DNA from: Bordetella parapertussis
GTDB lineage: Bacteria; Pseudomonadota; Gammaproteobacteria; Burkholderiales; Burkholderiaceae_B
DNA length: 46,043 bases
Direction: 5' to 3'
NCBI GenBank assembly: GCA_945895265.1
Contig: CAMDEF010000033.1
Location: 1-46,043, forward strand
Numbering within the stretch: the first letter of the stretch is position 1; each line of letters begins with the position of its first letter. Positions 24,766 through 33,754 of this stretch are shown here, piece by piece. Made by a program: the position numbers and the translations under genes. The notes beneath the pieces are model-generated. The model was not told where the DNA came from. It did not search any database and saw only the letters and a program-made list of their open reading frames with translations.

Positions 24766-25425
24766 TTAGTCGGTATATTGATTCGCAGCTTTCAGCAAAG
24801 GCGCCCACTTATCGATTTCTAACTTCAGCCACGCTTCAGGCGTTGCGATCGCATCTAGCCGCACATCATGAGGTTGGGGGGCGAACCCGTCGGCTTCAGT
24901 CAATAGACCATGTTGCCACGCGATACCGATCTTAAGTGGCCTCAGCCCCGCGCGCTGCAAGGCCGCCAAGCTGCGATCATAATAGCCGCCACCATAGCCA
25001 AGTCTGGCGGCCTGAGCCGTAAACCCGAGTGTGGGCACTAACAAAATCTCAGGCACTAGCGCCTGTTGACGCGGAGGTTCCATCACCCCGAAGGCCTGCG
25101 CAGTGAGTGGTGTGTCGGGTGTCCACCGATGAAACTCCAGTGCGGCATGGCGTTCAACGATCACCGGTAAGCAGACGGTCACTTGATGCAGGTCAAGCTG
25201 TGCTAACAGAGGTCGCAGATCGGGCTCGAAGTCAAGCGGCCAAAAGCCGGCCACGATAAGGGGGCTCGAGCGTCGCGCAGCAGCCAAATCCGCAAGGTGC
25301 CGGTCGAACCACTGCTGCAATCGAGCGCATAGCGCGACGCTAGCATGTTGGCGTTCAGCCACAGACATGCTCTGGCGAAGGCTGCGCAGGCGCGCGCGCA
25401 GCTGGTCTGCGTTATTCTTTGACAT
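24766..25425 (-). CDS. 5-formyltetrahydrofolate cyclo-ligase
   Basis: ATP-dependent enzyme (219 aa) that converts 5-formyl-THF to 5,10-methenyl-THF and returns it to the one-carbon pool. Motifs: the N-terminal RARLRSLRQSMS, FWPLDFEPDLRPL, the signature LLVPTLGFTAQAARLGYGGGYYDR (GYGGGYYDR binds ATP), and IGIAWQHG. The frame is open to a TTG at 25446, but the ATG at 25425 (MSKNNADQL) is the likelier start. It lies beside metF but convergent to it, and divergent from slt with about 31 bp between starts, so promoters must overlap the gene ends. Confidence 0.93.
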   Translation of the reverse strand: MSKNNADQLRARLRSLRQSMSVAERQHASVALCARLQQWFDRHLADLAAARRSSPLIVAGFWPLDFEPDLRPLLAQLDLHQVTVCLPVIVERHAALEFHRWTPDTPLTAQAFGVMEPPRQQALVPEILLVPTLGFTAQAARLGYGGGYYDRSLAALQRAGLRPLKIGIAWQHGLLTEADGFAPQPHDVRLDAIATPEAWLKLEIDKWAPLLKAANQYTD

Positions 25426-25456
25426 GTGTCGCAACGGTGCTGACAATTAAGCGTTG

Positions 25457-27739
25457 ATGGGGCGGTTTATGCTTGTGCAAACAAAGTATCAGAATTGTGG
25501 GTTGAGTGATAGTCGCAACTGGCTCGCTAGCTTCTGTGCGCTTGTTGTGTTGCTGCATTCGCCGGGCTGGGCCCAGCCAGCAGCCTCTCCGTCTTCGCCA
25601 TCCACAGAGGCAACCGGCCCTGCTAGATTTATTTTGCAGGCCGACGGCACCTTGGTGCCAGCGCCTGGCACGCCAGCTGCCCCCTCAACTTCTTCGAACA
25701 ACGCAGGTTCGAGCACTTCCCCCGTGACCGGCGCAACAGGAGGAGTCAAGCGCCTGCCCGACGCGGCGCCTGAAATTGTGACGCCCGTCGCGCCTGCGCG
25801 CGCCGGCAACGCACCTTCAACGGCACCAAACACGGCGGTGCAAGCCGGCGCCACGATTGCTGATCCAGACTCGACGCCTGCCGCGCGTGCGGTGGCTGCG
25901 GCACGCAACGCCATGAATGCTAAGCAATGGGGGCAGCTGGCAAGCTTTGTTCCTCAGGCGCGCGCGGATGTTTTGGGCATGTATCCAGAATACTGGTCGC
26001 TACGCACACAATTAGGCTCGACCCATATGCCGGGTGTTCAACAAACGCTGACGGATTTCATTACTAAAAATAAAACCGCCTATCTCGGAGATCGGCTCAA
26101 GGGTGAATGGATTTTGGCCGCAGCGCGCTCTGGGAATTTTGTGACGGTACGCGAGCTCGGTGACGTGTTGAACCCAAATCCGCAAATCTTGTGCTCGCAA
26201 CTTGAGGCGCGGCACATGGGAGGTCGGCGTGCCAGTGCGGCCGAGGCGACTAAAGTCTTTGCACCCTTTGGCACCTGTTTAAAGTTATTTGATCAACTGG
26301 TGGCCGATCGCGTCTTGGGCTCGGCTGAACTGATGCCCTATTTGTATGAGGCAATCGAAAACAATAAGCTACCCGACGCGCGGCGTTATGCCGCCTGGGT
26401 CTTCGAGTCGACTGACTTGGCGGCTTATGACGCAATGATTCGTGAACCCGTGTCGTGGCTGAGTGCCCAAACTGGGCCGCGCTCAAGCGCGCGCAACGAT
26501 ATCGTCGCGATTGGCTTGGCGCGTGCGGCGCGCACCGATCTGAGTGCCACCGCGACCAAAGTGCGTGACACCTGGGCCGGGCAATTGCCCAAGCAAAATT
26601 TGCAATGGGTGTACGGTCAAATGGCGTTGTTGGCAATCATGAACCTCGATAGCCGTGCCTATGGGTGGTATCGCGAAACCGGTTCGTTGCGATTATCTGA
26701 AACAAATAATGCATGGCGCGTACGCGCGTCGTTGCGTCAGGCCAACATTGATTGGGCCTGGGTGTTGCAATCCATTGATGCGATGGGACCCACACAAAAA
26801 GCCGATGCCTCGTGGGTGTATTGGCGCGCTCGAGGCTTAGCTGCGACGGGCAAGAAACAAGACGCTGAAAAGGCCTATGCCTCGATCGCCGCACAGTTTA
26901 ATTTTTATGGTCAATTGGCACTTGAAGAATTAGGTCGCCCGATTGTCGCGCCGGACCGGCCCGCACCGGTCACAGCCCAAGAGATCGCGCAGGCGCGTGC
27001 GAACCCAGGCCTGCAACGTGCTGTGACTCTCTTTAAACGAGGCTGGCGCGGTGATGCTGTGTCTGAATGGAATTTCACGCTGCGCGGGATGAGCGATCGT
27101 CAATTGATGGCGGCTGCTGAGGTCGCACGACACGAAAATATCTTGGATCGCGTGGTCAACACGTCAGAACGCACTGTCAAAGAAGTGGATTTTTCGCAGC
27201 GTTACATTGCGCCTTTTGAGGGTCGTGTGTCTGCGCAGGCGCGACAAATAAATGTTGATCCCGCGTGGGTCTACGGGTTGATCCGGCAAGAGTCTCGCTT
27301 CATCATGGATGCTCGCTCGGTCGCGGGCGCCTCGGGCTTGATGCAGTTGATGCCCGCCACAGCGCGTTGGGTGGCTGGCAAAATTGGGATGACAGATTTC
27401 ACCCCCGCGAAAGTCAATGATTTTGATACGAACACCAAACTGGGTACAACGTACTTGAGCATGGTGTTATCTGACCTGGGGGGTTCGCAGGTACTGGCCA
27501 GTGCAGGTTATAACGCCGGGCCCGGTCGCCCAATGTTGTGGCGCTCTAAGCTTGACAGTAAAGTTGAAGGCGCGATCTTTGCCGAAACCATCCCGTTCAA
27601 CGAAACGCGTGACTATGTCAAAGCCGTGATGTCCAACGCGGTGTACTACGCAGCGTTATTTAGCGGTCAACCCCAGTCGCTCAAACAACGTCTGGGCGAA
27701 ATTGTGCCCCAGCCGTACGGACGCAAACCTCTGCCGTGA
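25457..27739 (+). CDS. slt: soluble lytic murein transglycosylase, Slt type
   Basis: Periplasmic lytic transglycosylase (760 aa) that cleaves peptidoglycan to 1,6-anhydroMurNAc ends. A signal peptide core ([18 protein letters not shown]) ends before QPAAS. Then comes a Pro/Ser/Thr/Ala-rich linker to about residue 140, longer than in E. coli Slt70 (645 aa in total), followed by the all-helical U-shaped domain. The C-terminal catalytic domain starts near residue 590: [12 protein letters not shown] with the catalytic Glu (about residue 610), [13 protein letters not shown], and [10 protein letters not shown]. In-frame starts are TTG 25454, ATG 25457 and ATG 25469; 25469 has the better GGGG upstream. 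The stop overlaps the cca start as GTGA. Confidence 0.94.
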   Translation: MGRFMLVQTKYQNCGLSDSRNWLASFCALVVLLHSPGWAQPAASPSSPSTEATGPARFILQADGTLVPAPGTPAAPSTSSNNAGSSTSPVTGATGGVKRLPDAAPEIVTPVAPARAGNAPSTAPNTAVQAGATIADPDSTPAARAVAAARNAMNAKQWGQLASFVPQARADVLGMYPEYWSLRTQLGSTHMPGVQQTLTDFITKNKTAYLGDRLKGEWILAAARSGNFVTVRELGDVLNPNPQILCSQLEARHMGGRRASAAEATKVFAPFGTCLKLFDQLVADRVLGSAELMPYLYEAIENNKLPDARRYAAWVFESTDLAAYDAMIREPVSWLSAQTGPRSSARNDIVAIGLARAARTDLSATATKVRDTWAGQLPKQNLQWVYGQMALLAIMNLDSRAYGWYRETGSLRLSETNNAWRVRASLRQANIDWAWVLQSIDAMGPTQKADASWVYWRARGLAATGKKQDAEKAYASIAAQFNFYGQLALEELGRPIVAPDRPAPVTAQEIAQARANPGLQRAVTLFKRGWRGDAVSEWNFTLRGMSDRQLMAAAEVARHENILDRVVNTSERTVKEVDFSQRYIAPFEGRVSAQARQINVDPAWVYGLIRQESRFIMDARSVAGASGLMQLMPATARWVAGKIGMTDFTPAKVNDFDTNTKLGTTYLSMVLSDLGGSQVLASAGYNAGPGRPMLWRSKLDSKVEGAIFAETIPFNETRDYVKAVMSNAVYYAALFSGQPQSLKQRLGEIVPQPYGRKPLP

Positions 27740-28911
27740 GCGCCGATCGCACCACTGAGGGTTTGCAGATTTATATCGTTGGTGGTGCGGTACGCGATGC
27801 CTTGCTTGGCTTGCCAGCCGGCGACTGCGATTGGGTCGTTGTGGGGGCAACCCCTGAACTCATGGTGGCTCGCGGGTTTATCCCGGTAGGGGGCGATTTT
27901 CCGGTGTTTTTGCACCCGACTAGCAAAGAAGAGTATGCCTTGGCCCGCACCGAACGTAAGTCGGGGCGAGGCTATAAAGGTTTTACGTTTTATACCGGTG
28001 CTGAGGTCACATTAGAAGAAGACCTCAACCGTCGTGACTTAACAGTCAATGCGATTGCGCGATCTTTAGCTGGCGAGTTGTTTGATCCGCTTGAGGGCGT
28101 AAAAGACTTGCAGGCAAAAGTCTTGCGACACGTTGGGCCAGCGTTTGAAGAGGATCCGGTTCGGATTCTTCGCTTGGCGCGGTTTATGGCACGCTTCACT
28201 GCGTTTGTTGTGGCCCCCGAGACACTTGCACTATGCCGCAAGATGGTTGCCTCAGGCGAGGTCGATGCGTTGGTGCCAGAGCGCGTCTGGCAAGAGTTAG
28301 CGCGAGGCTTGTTATCTGCCCAACCATCGCGCATGCTAGCGTTGTTGGCCGAAGTTGGGGCGGCAACTCGAATCATGCCAGAGCTCGTGCTCAGCCCGCG
28401 CGTGCAAAGTTTAGTGGACCGAGTTGCACAACAAGGCTTGCCCCTAGCGTCGCGCTACGCGGTGTTATGCCTTGAGAGCAGTGAGGTCAAGGCGCTTGCA
28501 ACACGCCTGCATGTCCCGTCAGAGTGCGCTGATATGGCGCGTTTGTTGCCGCTCGTGTTGGGTGCGATCTTACCGTTGAGCGCTACCCTGTCTCAGGTTG
28601 AAGGTGCTGCACGCGGCGTGGCAACAGCGATTGGCAGTCTGCGTGAAGTGTCAAAGCGGGCAGAGTGCGCAGACGCCATTTTGTCACTTTTTGAAACGTG
28701 CGACGCTTTGCGTAAACCCGAGCGTTTTGAAACACTGTTGCAAACCGCTGGCACGGTGGATGAGACGATACACATGACGCAACAGGCTTGGCGGTCGTGG
28801 TTGCAATTGGTGTTAGCGGTCGATGCCGGTGCGGTCGCGCGCTTGGCAAGTGAGCCAGCGCAGATTAAACAAAGGGTACGTGCCGCGCGCTTAGAGGCGT
28901 TGCAACGGTAG
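27736..28911 (+). CDS. cca: CCA tRNA nucleotidyltransferase
   Basis: Adds or repairs the 3' CCA end of tRNAs (391 aa). Class II motifs: [24 protein letters not shown], with the catalytic Asp pair within GDCDWV, then the [13 protein letters not shown] region, DPLEGVKDL, and [16 protein letters not shown], which gives base recognition. The C-terminal half lacks a recognisable HD phosphohydrolase motif, unlike E. coli Cca. The start is a GTG that overlaps the slt stop by 4 nt, giving translational coupling. The pairing of slt with cca on one message is common in this order of bacteria. Confidence 0.95.
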   Translation: MSADRTTEGLQIYIVGGAVRDALLGLPAGDCDWVVVGATPELMVARGFIPVGGDFPVFLHPTSKEEYALARTERKSGRGYKGFTFYTGAEVTLEEDLNRRDLTVNAIARSLAGELFDPLEGVKDLQAKVLRHVGPAFEEDPVRILRLARFMARFTAFVVAPETLALCRKMVASGEVDALVPERVWQELARGLLSAQPSRMLALLAEVGAATRIMPELVLSPRVQSLVDRVAQQGLPLASRYAVLCLESSEVKALATRLHVPSECADMARLLPLVLGAILPLSATLSQVEGAARGVATAIGSLREVSKRAECADAILSLFETCDALRKPERFETLLQTAGTVDETIHMTQQAWRSWLQLVLAVDAGAVARLASEPAQIKQRVRAARLEALQR

Positions 28912-28996
28912 CCAAGTCACGAATGCGGTAGATCAACAAACGATGCGACTTATCGTCGCTCACTGTACTGAGAGACTTTTAAAAGGTAGCGCCCAA

Positions 28997-30469
28997 ATGT
29001 TTCAAGAAGCCGAAGCAGATCCGCAACTGTCGCAAGATGAGTTTAAGAAAATTGAACAACTCCTGCGCATTCAGTTGGTAAACGAGCAGTATCGTCACAT
29101 CGCGCTTAAAGATCGAGCCCTGCTTATTTTGGTTGCAGGGATTGACGGGGCCGGCAAAGGCGAGACGATCAATTTGCTGAATGAGTGGATGGACCCGCGC
29201 CATATTCACACGATCGCTTTTCCAGAGGCGAGCCGTGAAGATCGGGCGTATCCCGACGCGCGTAGGTTTTGGATGAAACTACCCGCCAAGGGTGAGATTG
29301 GGATCGTGTTTGGTTCGCGGTATAACTCCTTATTTAAAGAGGCGGCTCGCAAGCATCCAAACTTAGAGGCGCTTGAACAAGATATCCTGTTTGTCAAACG
29401 GTTTGAGTCAACCTTGGCGGCCAATGGGGTCCAGATCCTTAAGCTTTGGTTTCACCTGTCGCGTGACGCGCAGCAAGCGCGAATTGACGACTTGTTGGCG
29501 AATCCTTCGACAGCATGGCAGGTTGATAAACTCGACCTAAGCGCACACAAGAAATTTAATTCGATCCGGCGCGCCAGCCAGTTGATTTTGGCTGGCACCG
29601 ATGCGCCTCACACCCCTTGGGTTGTGATTCCGAGTGCCGATCCAAAGCTCAGAATGGTACGAACTGCTCAAGCAGTATTAGCGTCGCTAAAAGTCGGTGC
29701 GATTAAAGTGCCGGTGTTTCACGAGCCTGATAGCGTGCCGGCCACTCCGCCGCAAGTGAATTGGCTTGAGCAGCTTGATCACAACGCCACGTTAAGTAAG
29801 AGCGACTACGAAACGCAGATTTTGCTGTTGCAGAATCGCTTGGCACAGCTTGTTCGCCACAAAGGGTTTAAAAAGCGCGCGCTGGCGCTTGTGTTTGAAG
29901 GGGCAGATGCTGCCGGTAAGGGTGGCGCCATTCGACGTGTGACGCGTGCGATTGATGCGCGCGACTTTGATGTGATGGCCGTAGCGGCTCCAACGCCCTC
30001 TGAAATGTCTCGACCATATTTATGGCGCTTTTGGTGCAATTTGCCGAGGCGAGGTCGCATCGCAATTTTTGATCGCTCTTGGTACGGTCGTGTGCTTGTT
30101 GAGCGCGTCGAAAAACTGATCAAGCGGGCTGCTTGGACGCGTGCGTATGATGAGATCAATGATTTTGAACAGCAGATGGTCGAGAAGGGTACGATTGTGC
30201 TCAAATTTTGGCTGGCTGTGACGCCCGAAGAGCAGCTCAAGCGCTTCAAAGAGCGCACGCACTCACCATTCAAGCAGTTTAAAATCACCGAAGAAGACTG
30301 GCGCAATCGGCGCAAAGCTAAGGCTTACACGGTTGCCGCAAACGAGATGTTTACCCACACCAATACCGCGCGGGCGCCCTGGCATGTTTTGCCCGCCAAT
30401 GATAAACGCTATGCGCGTGTCGAGGTTTTGAAGTTAATTGTGAAGGCGCTTGAAGATGCTCAGCGCTAA
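28997..30469 (+). CDS. polyphosphate:AMP phosphotransferase (tandem PPK2 domains)
   Basis: 490-aa enzyme with two PPK2-type kinase domains in tandem, the layout of PAP, which phosphorylates AMP to ADP using polyphosphate. Domain 1 has Walker A GIDGAGKGE (about residue 47), PEASREDRAYPDARRFW and a divergent lid. Domain 2 has GADAAGKGGAIRRV (about residue 302), PTPSEMSRPYLWRFWCNLPRRGRIAIFDRSWYGRVLVERV, and EEQLKRFKERTHSP, all catalytic-type. The second domain is the intact one. The frame opens at 28943, but the ATG at 28997 (MFQEAEADP) has AAAAGG upstream and matches known PAP N-termini. The 3' end overlaps the HIT gene by 14 nt. Confidence 0.92.
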   Translation: MFQEAEADPQLSQDEFKKIEQLLRIQLVNEQYRHIALKDRALLILVAGIDGAGKGETINLLNEWMDPRHIHTIAFPEASREDRAYPDARRFWMKLPAKGEIGIVFGSRYNSLFKEAARKHPNLEALEQDILFVKRFESTLAANGVQILKLWFHLSRDAQQARIDDLLANPSTAWQVDKLDLSAHKKFNSIRRASQLILAGTDAPHTPWVVIPSADPKLRMVRTAQAVLASLKVGAIKVPVFHEPDSVPATPPQVNWLEQLDHNATLSKSDYETQILLLQNRLAQLVRHKGFKKRALALVFEGADAAGKGGAIRRVTRAIDARDFDVMAVAAPTPSEMSRPYLWRFWCNLPRRGRIAIFDRSWYGRVLVERVEKLIKRAAWTRAYDEINDFEQQMVEKGTIVLKFWLAVTPEEQLKRFKERTHSPFKQFKITEEDWRNRRKAKAYTVAANEMFTHTNTARAPWHVLPANDKRYARVEVLKLIVKALEDAQR

Positions 30470-30905
30470 ATGCCCGCTTTGCCAAGCACCAGGTGGCACG
30501 ATCTTGTGGCAAAACGAACATCTACGCGTGATTGATGCGAACGATGCGTTATACCCGGGCTTCACGCGTGTGATCTGGACGGCGCACGTGGTTGAGATGA
30601 CTGACCTGAGCGCAGCAGAGCAAACCGAGTTGTTGCGGATCGTGCTGCTGGTTGAGCAAGTGCAGCGTATTGTGCTCAAACCTGACAAGGTCAATCTGGC
30701 CGCGTTTGGCAACGTCGTGCCTCACTTGCACTGGCACGTGATTCCGCGCTGGCAAGATGATCCGCATTTTCCGCAAGCGGTGTGGGCAGCATTGCCGCAG
30801 GCCGATATGAAAGCGCAGGCGGCGCAAGAGGCGCGCCGCGCGCGTGTGCAACAGCAACTGAACGCTTATCACCAAGCTTTAGTGGACCAGCTGGATAGCA
30901 GATGA
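30456..30905 (+). CDS. HIT-family nucleotide hydrolase/transferase
   Basis: 149-aa histidine-triad protein. The triad is in HLHWHVIPRW (HxHxHxx), with the first conserved His replaced by a normal alpha/beta scaffold, and LWQNEHLRVIDANDALYPGFTRVIW is typical of the proteobacterial HIT group that hydrolyses dinucleotides or adenylates. CPLCQ at the N-terminus, with one CxxC, may bind zinc. It overlaps the PAP gene by 14 nt and the ung start by 4 nt, so the three are tightly coupled. AMP released by HIT enzymes is the PAP substrate, which makes the grouping sensible. Confidence 0.9.
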   Translation: MLSAKCPLCQAPGGTILWQNEHLRVIDANDALYPGFTRVIWTAHVVEMTDLSAAEQTELLRIVLLVEQVQRIVLKPDKVNLAAFGNVVPHLHWHVIPRWQDDPHFPQAVWAALPQADMKAQAAQEARRARVQQQLNAYHQALVDQLDSR

Positions 30906-31660
30906 CGTCTCAGTTGCGCTTAAGTTCTAATCGTTTGCTGCAAGCTGAGCTATCCGCGCATCTCACCAAGCTGGCGCCGGCCTGGCGGGCTGTGTTGGGC
31001 GCCGATGAGGTGAAGCGTGCGCTTGATCGCTTGTCTGCAATGCTAGCGCAGCGGTTGCGCAGCGCAGCGGTCATTTATCCTACACAACCTTTTCGAGCGC
31101 TTGAGTCGTTAACACCTCAGGTTGTTCGTGTGGTGATCCTTGGCCAGGATCCCTATCATGGTGCAGGGCAAGCACAGGGGCTAGCATTTTCTGTTCCCGA
31201 TGACCTGGCGCGCCCACCCAGTCTGCGCAATATTCTCACTGAGATCGAGCTTGAATACCCCGACGACCCGTCGCAATTGGTGTTGAAACCTAATGCTGAC
31301 CACAATGATTTATCGCGCTGGGTGAGGCAAGGCGTCTTACTGTTAAACACGGCTCTCACCGTCGAGGACGGGCTGCCGGCTTCTCATGCGGGCAAAGGGT
31401 GGGAGACGGTGACCGACGCGTTGATTCAGGCGGTCGCACAAGACTCAAGTCCTAAGGTATTCATGCTGTGGGGCGCGCATGCGCAAACCAAGCAAGACTT
31501 GATTGCTAGCCAGCCCCAACATCTGATTTTGATGTGCAATCACCCCTCGCCGCTCTCGGCGCGCCGAGGTGCCCATCCTTTTATCGGCTGCGGGCACTTC
31601 AGGGCGGCCAATGCGTGGTTATTACAACGAAACTTGCAAGTAATTGACTGGAAAGCATAA
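30902..31660 (+). CDS. ung: uracil-DNA glycosylase
   Basis: Family 1 UDG (252 aa) that removes uracil from DNA. Motifs: VILGQDPYHGAGQAQGLAFSVP (water-activating Asp in GQDPYHG, about residue 80), LLLNTALTVEDG, and the DNA-intercalation loop MCNHPSPLSARRG (about residue 213), with the catalytic His in HPSPLS. The N-terminus is about 25 residues longer than E. coli Ung. It starts as ATGA overlapping the HIT stop. Confidence 0.97.
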   Translation: MTSQLRLSSNRLLQAELSAHLTKLAPAWRAVLGADEVKRALDRLSAMLAQRLRSAAVIYPTQPFRALESLTPQVVRVVILGQDPYHGAGQAQGLAFSVPDDLARPPSLRNILTEIELEYPDDPSQLVLKPNADHNDLSRWVRQGVLLLNTALTVEDGLPASHAGKGWETVTDALIQAVAQDSSPKVFMLWGAHAQTKQDLIASQPQHLILMCNHPSPLSARRGAHPFIGCGHFRAANAWLLQRNLQVIDWKA

Positions 31661-31946
31661 TAATCCGCCCTAAAGGGTTTACCCCGATCCAAAAGTAGGG
31701 TAGTATTCTCACACTGCAAAAAAGATGTCGCAGGACGCTAGCGGGCAATGCCTAGCTAAGCACACACATCATCGATTTCTGACCTCCTTTCCTTTCGTGG
31801 GCAGCAAGTGTGATCCAGATAGATGGATCTCCAGCCCAGACGTTCGGTTGATTCGGTCGGCACGATGCTCGATTCAACCGACTACCGCCGGTCTACCAAT
31901 TCTCCGGGCTGCGTCACATGGCCACTATCTGGCCTCTAGGAAAGTC
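31661..31946 (+). promoter_or_regulatory. long structured 5' leader of the RhlE-like gene
   Basis: 286 bp between ung and the helicase ATG. A candidate promoter is TTTACC (31678-31683), 17 bp, TAGTAT (31701-31706), giving a leader of about 235 nt. Two hairpins stand out: GATCCA/TGGATC (31812-31817 with 31824-31829), and a 12-bp stem with one mismatch, TCGGTTGATTCG (31844-31855) with CGATTCAACCGA (31870-31881). The helicase frame continues upstream as 74 codons, but these have no homology and there is a good AGGAAAG before the ATG at 31947. Long folded leaders are common for cold-shock and autoregulated DEAD-box helicases. Confidence 0.55.
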
Positions 31947-33740
31947 ATGTCCTTCGATTCGTTAGGGCTCGCGCCCGCTTTACTCTCTTCAATTGAACGT
32001 ACCGGTTTTACAACACCTACGCCCGTGCAAATGGCAGCGATTCCGCCTGCAATGGCTGGTTCTGACTTAATGGTGTCGTCACAAACCGGTAGCGGCAAAA
32101 CAGCTGCCTTTATGTTGCCTGCACTGAACCGCATCGCACAAAAACCCGCCAATAAAGGCCGTGGCGTGCAGGTGTTGGTGTTGACCCCGACTCGCGAACT
32201 CGCTTTGCAAGTCAGCGAAGCCACCGCAACGTACGGCAGTAACCTTGACGATTTGCGTATCGCAACTGTCGTGGGCGGCATGCCTTATGGTGCACAGCTC
32301 AAGGCCTTGTCGCGTCGTGTTGACGTACTGGTGGCGACTCCTGGTCGTTTACTGGACCACTTGCAAGCCCGCCGGGTTGATTTGTCAACCGTGCACACTC
32401 TCGTGCTTGACGAAGCCGATCGCATGTTGGATATGGGCTTTATTGACGACATCAACACCATCGTGGATCGCACTCCACAAGATCGTCAAACTTTGTTGTT
32501 TTCAGCAACGCTTGATGGCACGGTGGCAAAGTTAGCTGCACGCATGATGCGCGATCCACAGCGCATTGAAATGGCTTCGCCCTCAGATCGGCACGCCAAC
32601 ATCACACAAACACTGTTGTACGCAGATGATGCCGGCCATAAGCTGCGCCTGCTTGATCACATCTTGCGCGACGCTGAGATGGGTCAAGCAATTGTTTTTA
32701 CTGCCACGAAGCGCGGTGCAGATGATCTGGCTGAGCATTTGGCTGACACGGGTTTTTCAGTGATGGCGTTGCATGGTGACATGAATCAACGTCAGCGTTC
32801 ACGTACCCTGACTGAAGTGCAAGACGGTCGCGTACGTGTGTTGGTTGCTACCGATGTCGCCGCGCGCGGCATCGACGTGCAAGCCATCAGTCACGCCATT
32901 AATTATGATCTGCCAATGCAGCCTGAAGATTACGTGCACCGCATCGGCCGTACTGGCCGCGCTGGGCGCGATGGTTTGGCTTACACCTTGGCCGTTCATG
33001 GCGAGCGTCATAAAGTGCGCCGTATCGAGCACTTCATTGGCCATCAAATCCCTTCAGAGGTGATTGCAGGCCTTGAGCCACAACGTACACCAAGCGCACG
33101 CCCCGAAGGTGCTGGACGTGGTGCAGGTGGTAAAAAGGGCGGGCGTTTCAGTAACGATCGCAGCTCGGCCCCGAGCGGTGGTGGTTATGCCGGTCGCGAG
33201 TCGCGCCCCTACGCCCCGCGCGGCGACAAGCCGTTTGCCGATCGCGGTGAGCGCAGTTTCGCCCCACGTGGTGATAAGCCCTTCGCACCTCGCGGTGACA
33301 AGCCTTTTGCGCCGCGTGGCGATAAGCCGTTTGCAGATCGTGGCGAAAAATCCTTCGCCCCGCGTGGCGATCGGCCTTTTGCCCCACGTGGTGAAAAATC
33401 ATATGCACCCCGTGGTGAAAAATCGTTTGGCGATCGTAGCTACGCACCCCGTGGTGATCAACCTCATGCTGCACGCAGCGACAATCCTTACGCGAATGCG
33501 CGCACAGAGCCACGTTCGTTTGAGCCCCGCACTGATCGTGGTGCTTCAGATCGCCCAGCGTATGCAGGCAAGTCTGCTCGCCCCGCACGTGACTTTGCGC
33601 CTCGTGCTGCCGCACCAAGTGGTAAAACCTTTGCACCACGCGGTGACGGCCCAGCACGCTCGGGCGCACCTCGCCCCGGTGCACCACGTGCCGCAACGGG
33701 TGCACGTCGTGGCTTTACCTTTGACGGCGGTCGCCGTTAA
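31947..33740 (+). CDS. rhlE: DEAD-box RNA helicase, RhlE-like
   Basis: ATP-dependent RNA helicase (597 aa). Q motif FTTPTPVQMAAIP (residues 21-33), Walker A SSQTGSGKT (44-52), motif Ia PTRELA, motif II DEAD (155-158), motif III SAT (186-188), then motif V VATDVAARGIDV and motif VI HRIGRTGRAG. Residues about 375-597 form a low-complexity tail with tandem nine-residue units of the form (A/D)RG(D/E)KPFAP and variants, rich in Arg, Gly, Ala and Pro, which should be a disordered RNA-binding tail. RhlE is the best subgroup by the start MSFDSLGL and the RGG-rich tail, but SrmB or DbpA relatives cannot be excluded. Confidence 0.9.
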   Translation: MSFDSLGLAPALLSSIERTGFTTPTPVQMAAIPPAMAGSDLMVSSQTGSGKTAAFMLPALNRIAQKPANKGRGVQVLVLTPTRELALQVSEATATYGSNLDDLRIATVVGGMPYGAQLKALSRRVDVLVATPGRLLDHLQARRVDLSTVHTLVLDEADRMLDMGFIDDINTIVDRTPQDRQTLLFSATLDGTVAKLAARMMRDPQRIEMASPSDRHANITQTLLYADDAGHKLRLLDHILRDAEMGQAIVFTATKRGADDLAEHLADTGFSVMALHGDMNQRQRSRTLTEVQDGRVRVLVATDVAARGIDVQAISHAINYDLPMQPEDYVHRIGRTGRAGRDGLAYTLAVHGERHKVRRIEHFIGHQIPSEVIAGLEPQRTPSARPEGAGRGAGGKKGGRFSNDRSSAPSGGGYAGRESRPYAPRGDKPFADRGERSFAPRGDKPFAPRGDKPFAPRGDKPFADRGEKSFAPRGDRPFAPRGEKSYAPRGEKSFGDRSYAPRGDQPHAARSDNPYANARTEPRSFEPRTDRGASDRPAYAGKSARPARDFAPRAAAPSGKTFAPRGDGPARSGAPRPGAPRAATGARRGFTFDGGRR

Positions 33741-33754
33741 GTTGTAGGTACGCA

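Noticed and set aside
33064..33747. 227-codon frame inside the helicase tail
   Set aside because: The repeat keeps all frames open; the helicase frame is continuous and conserved.
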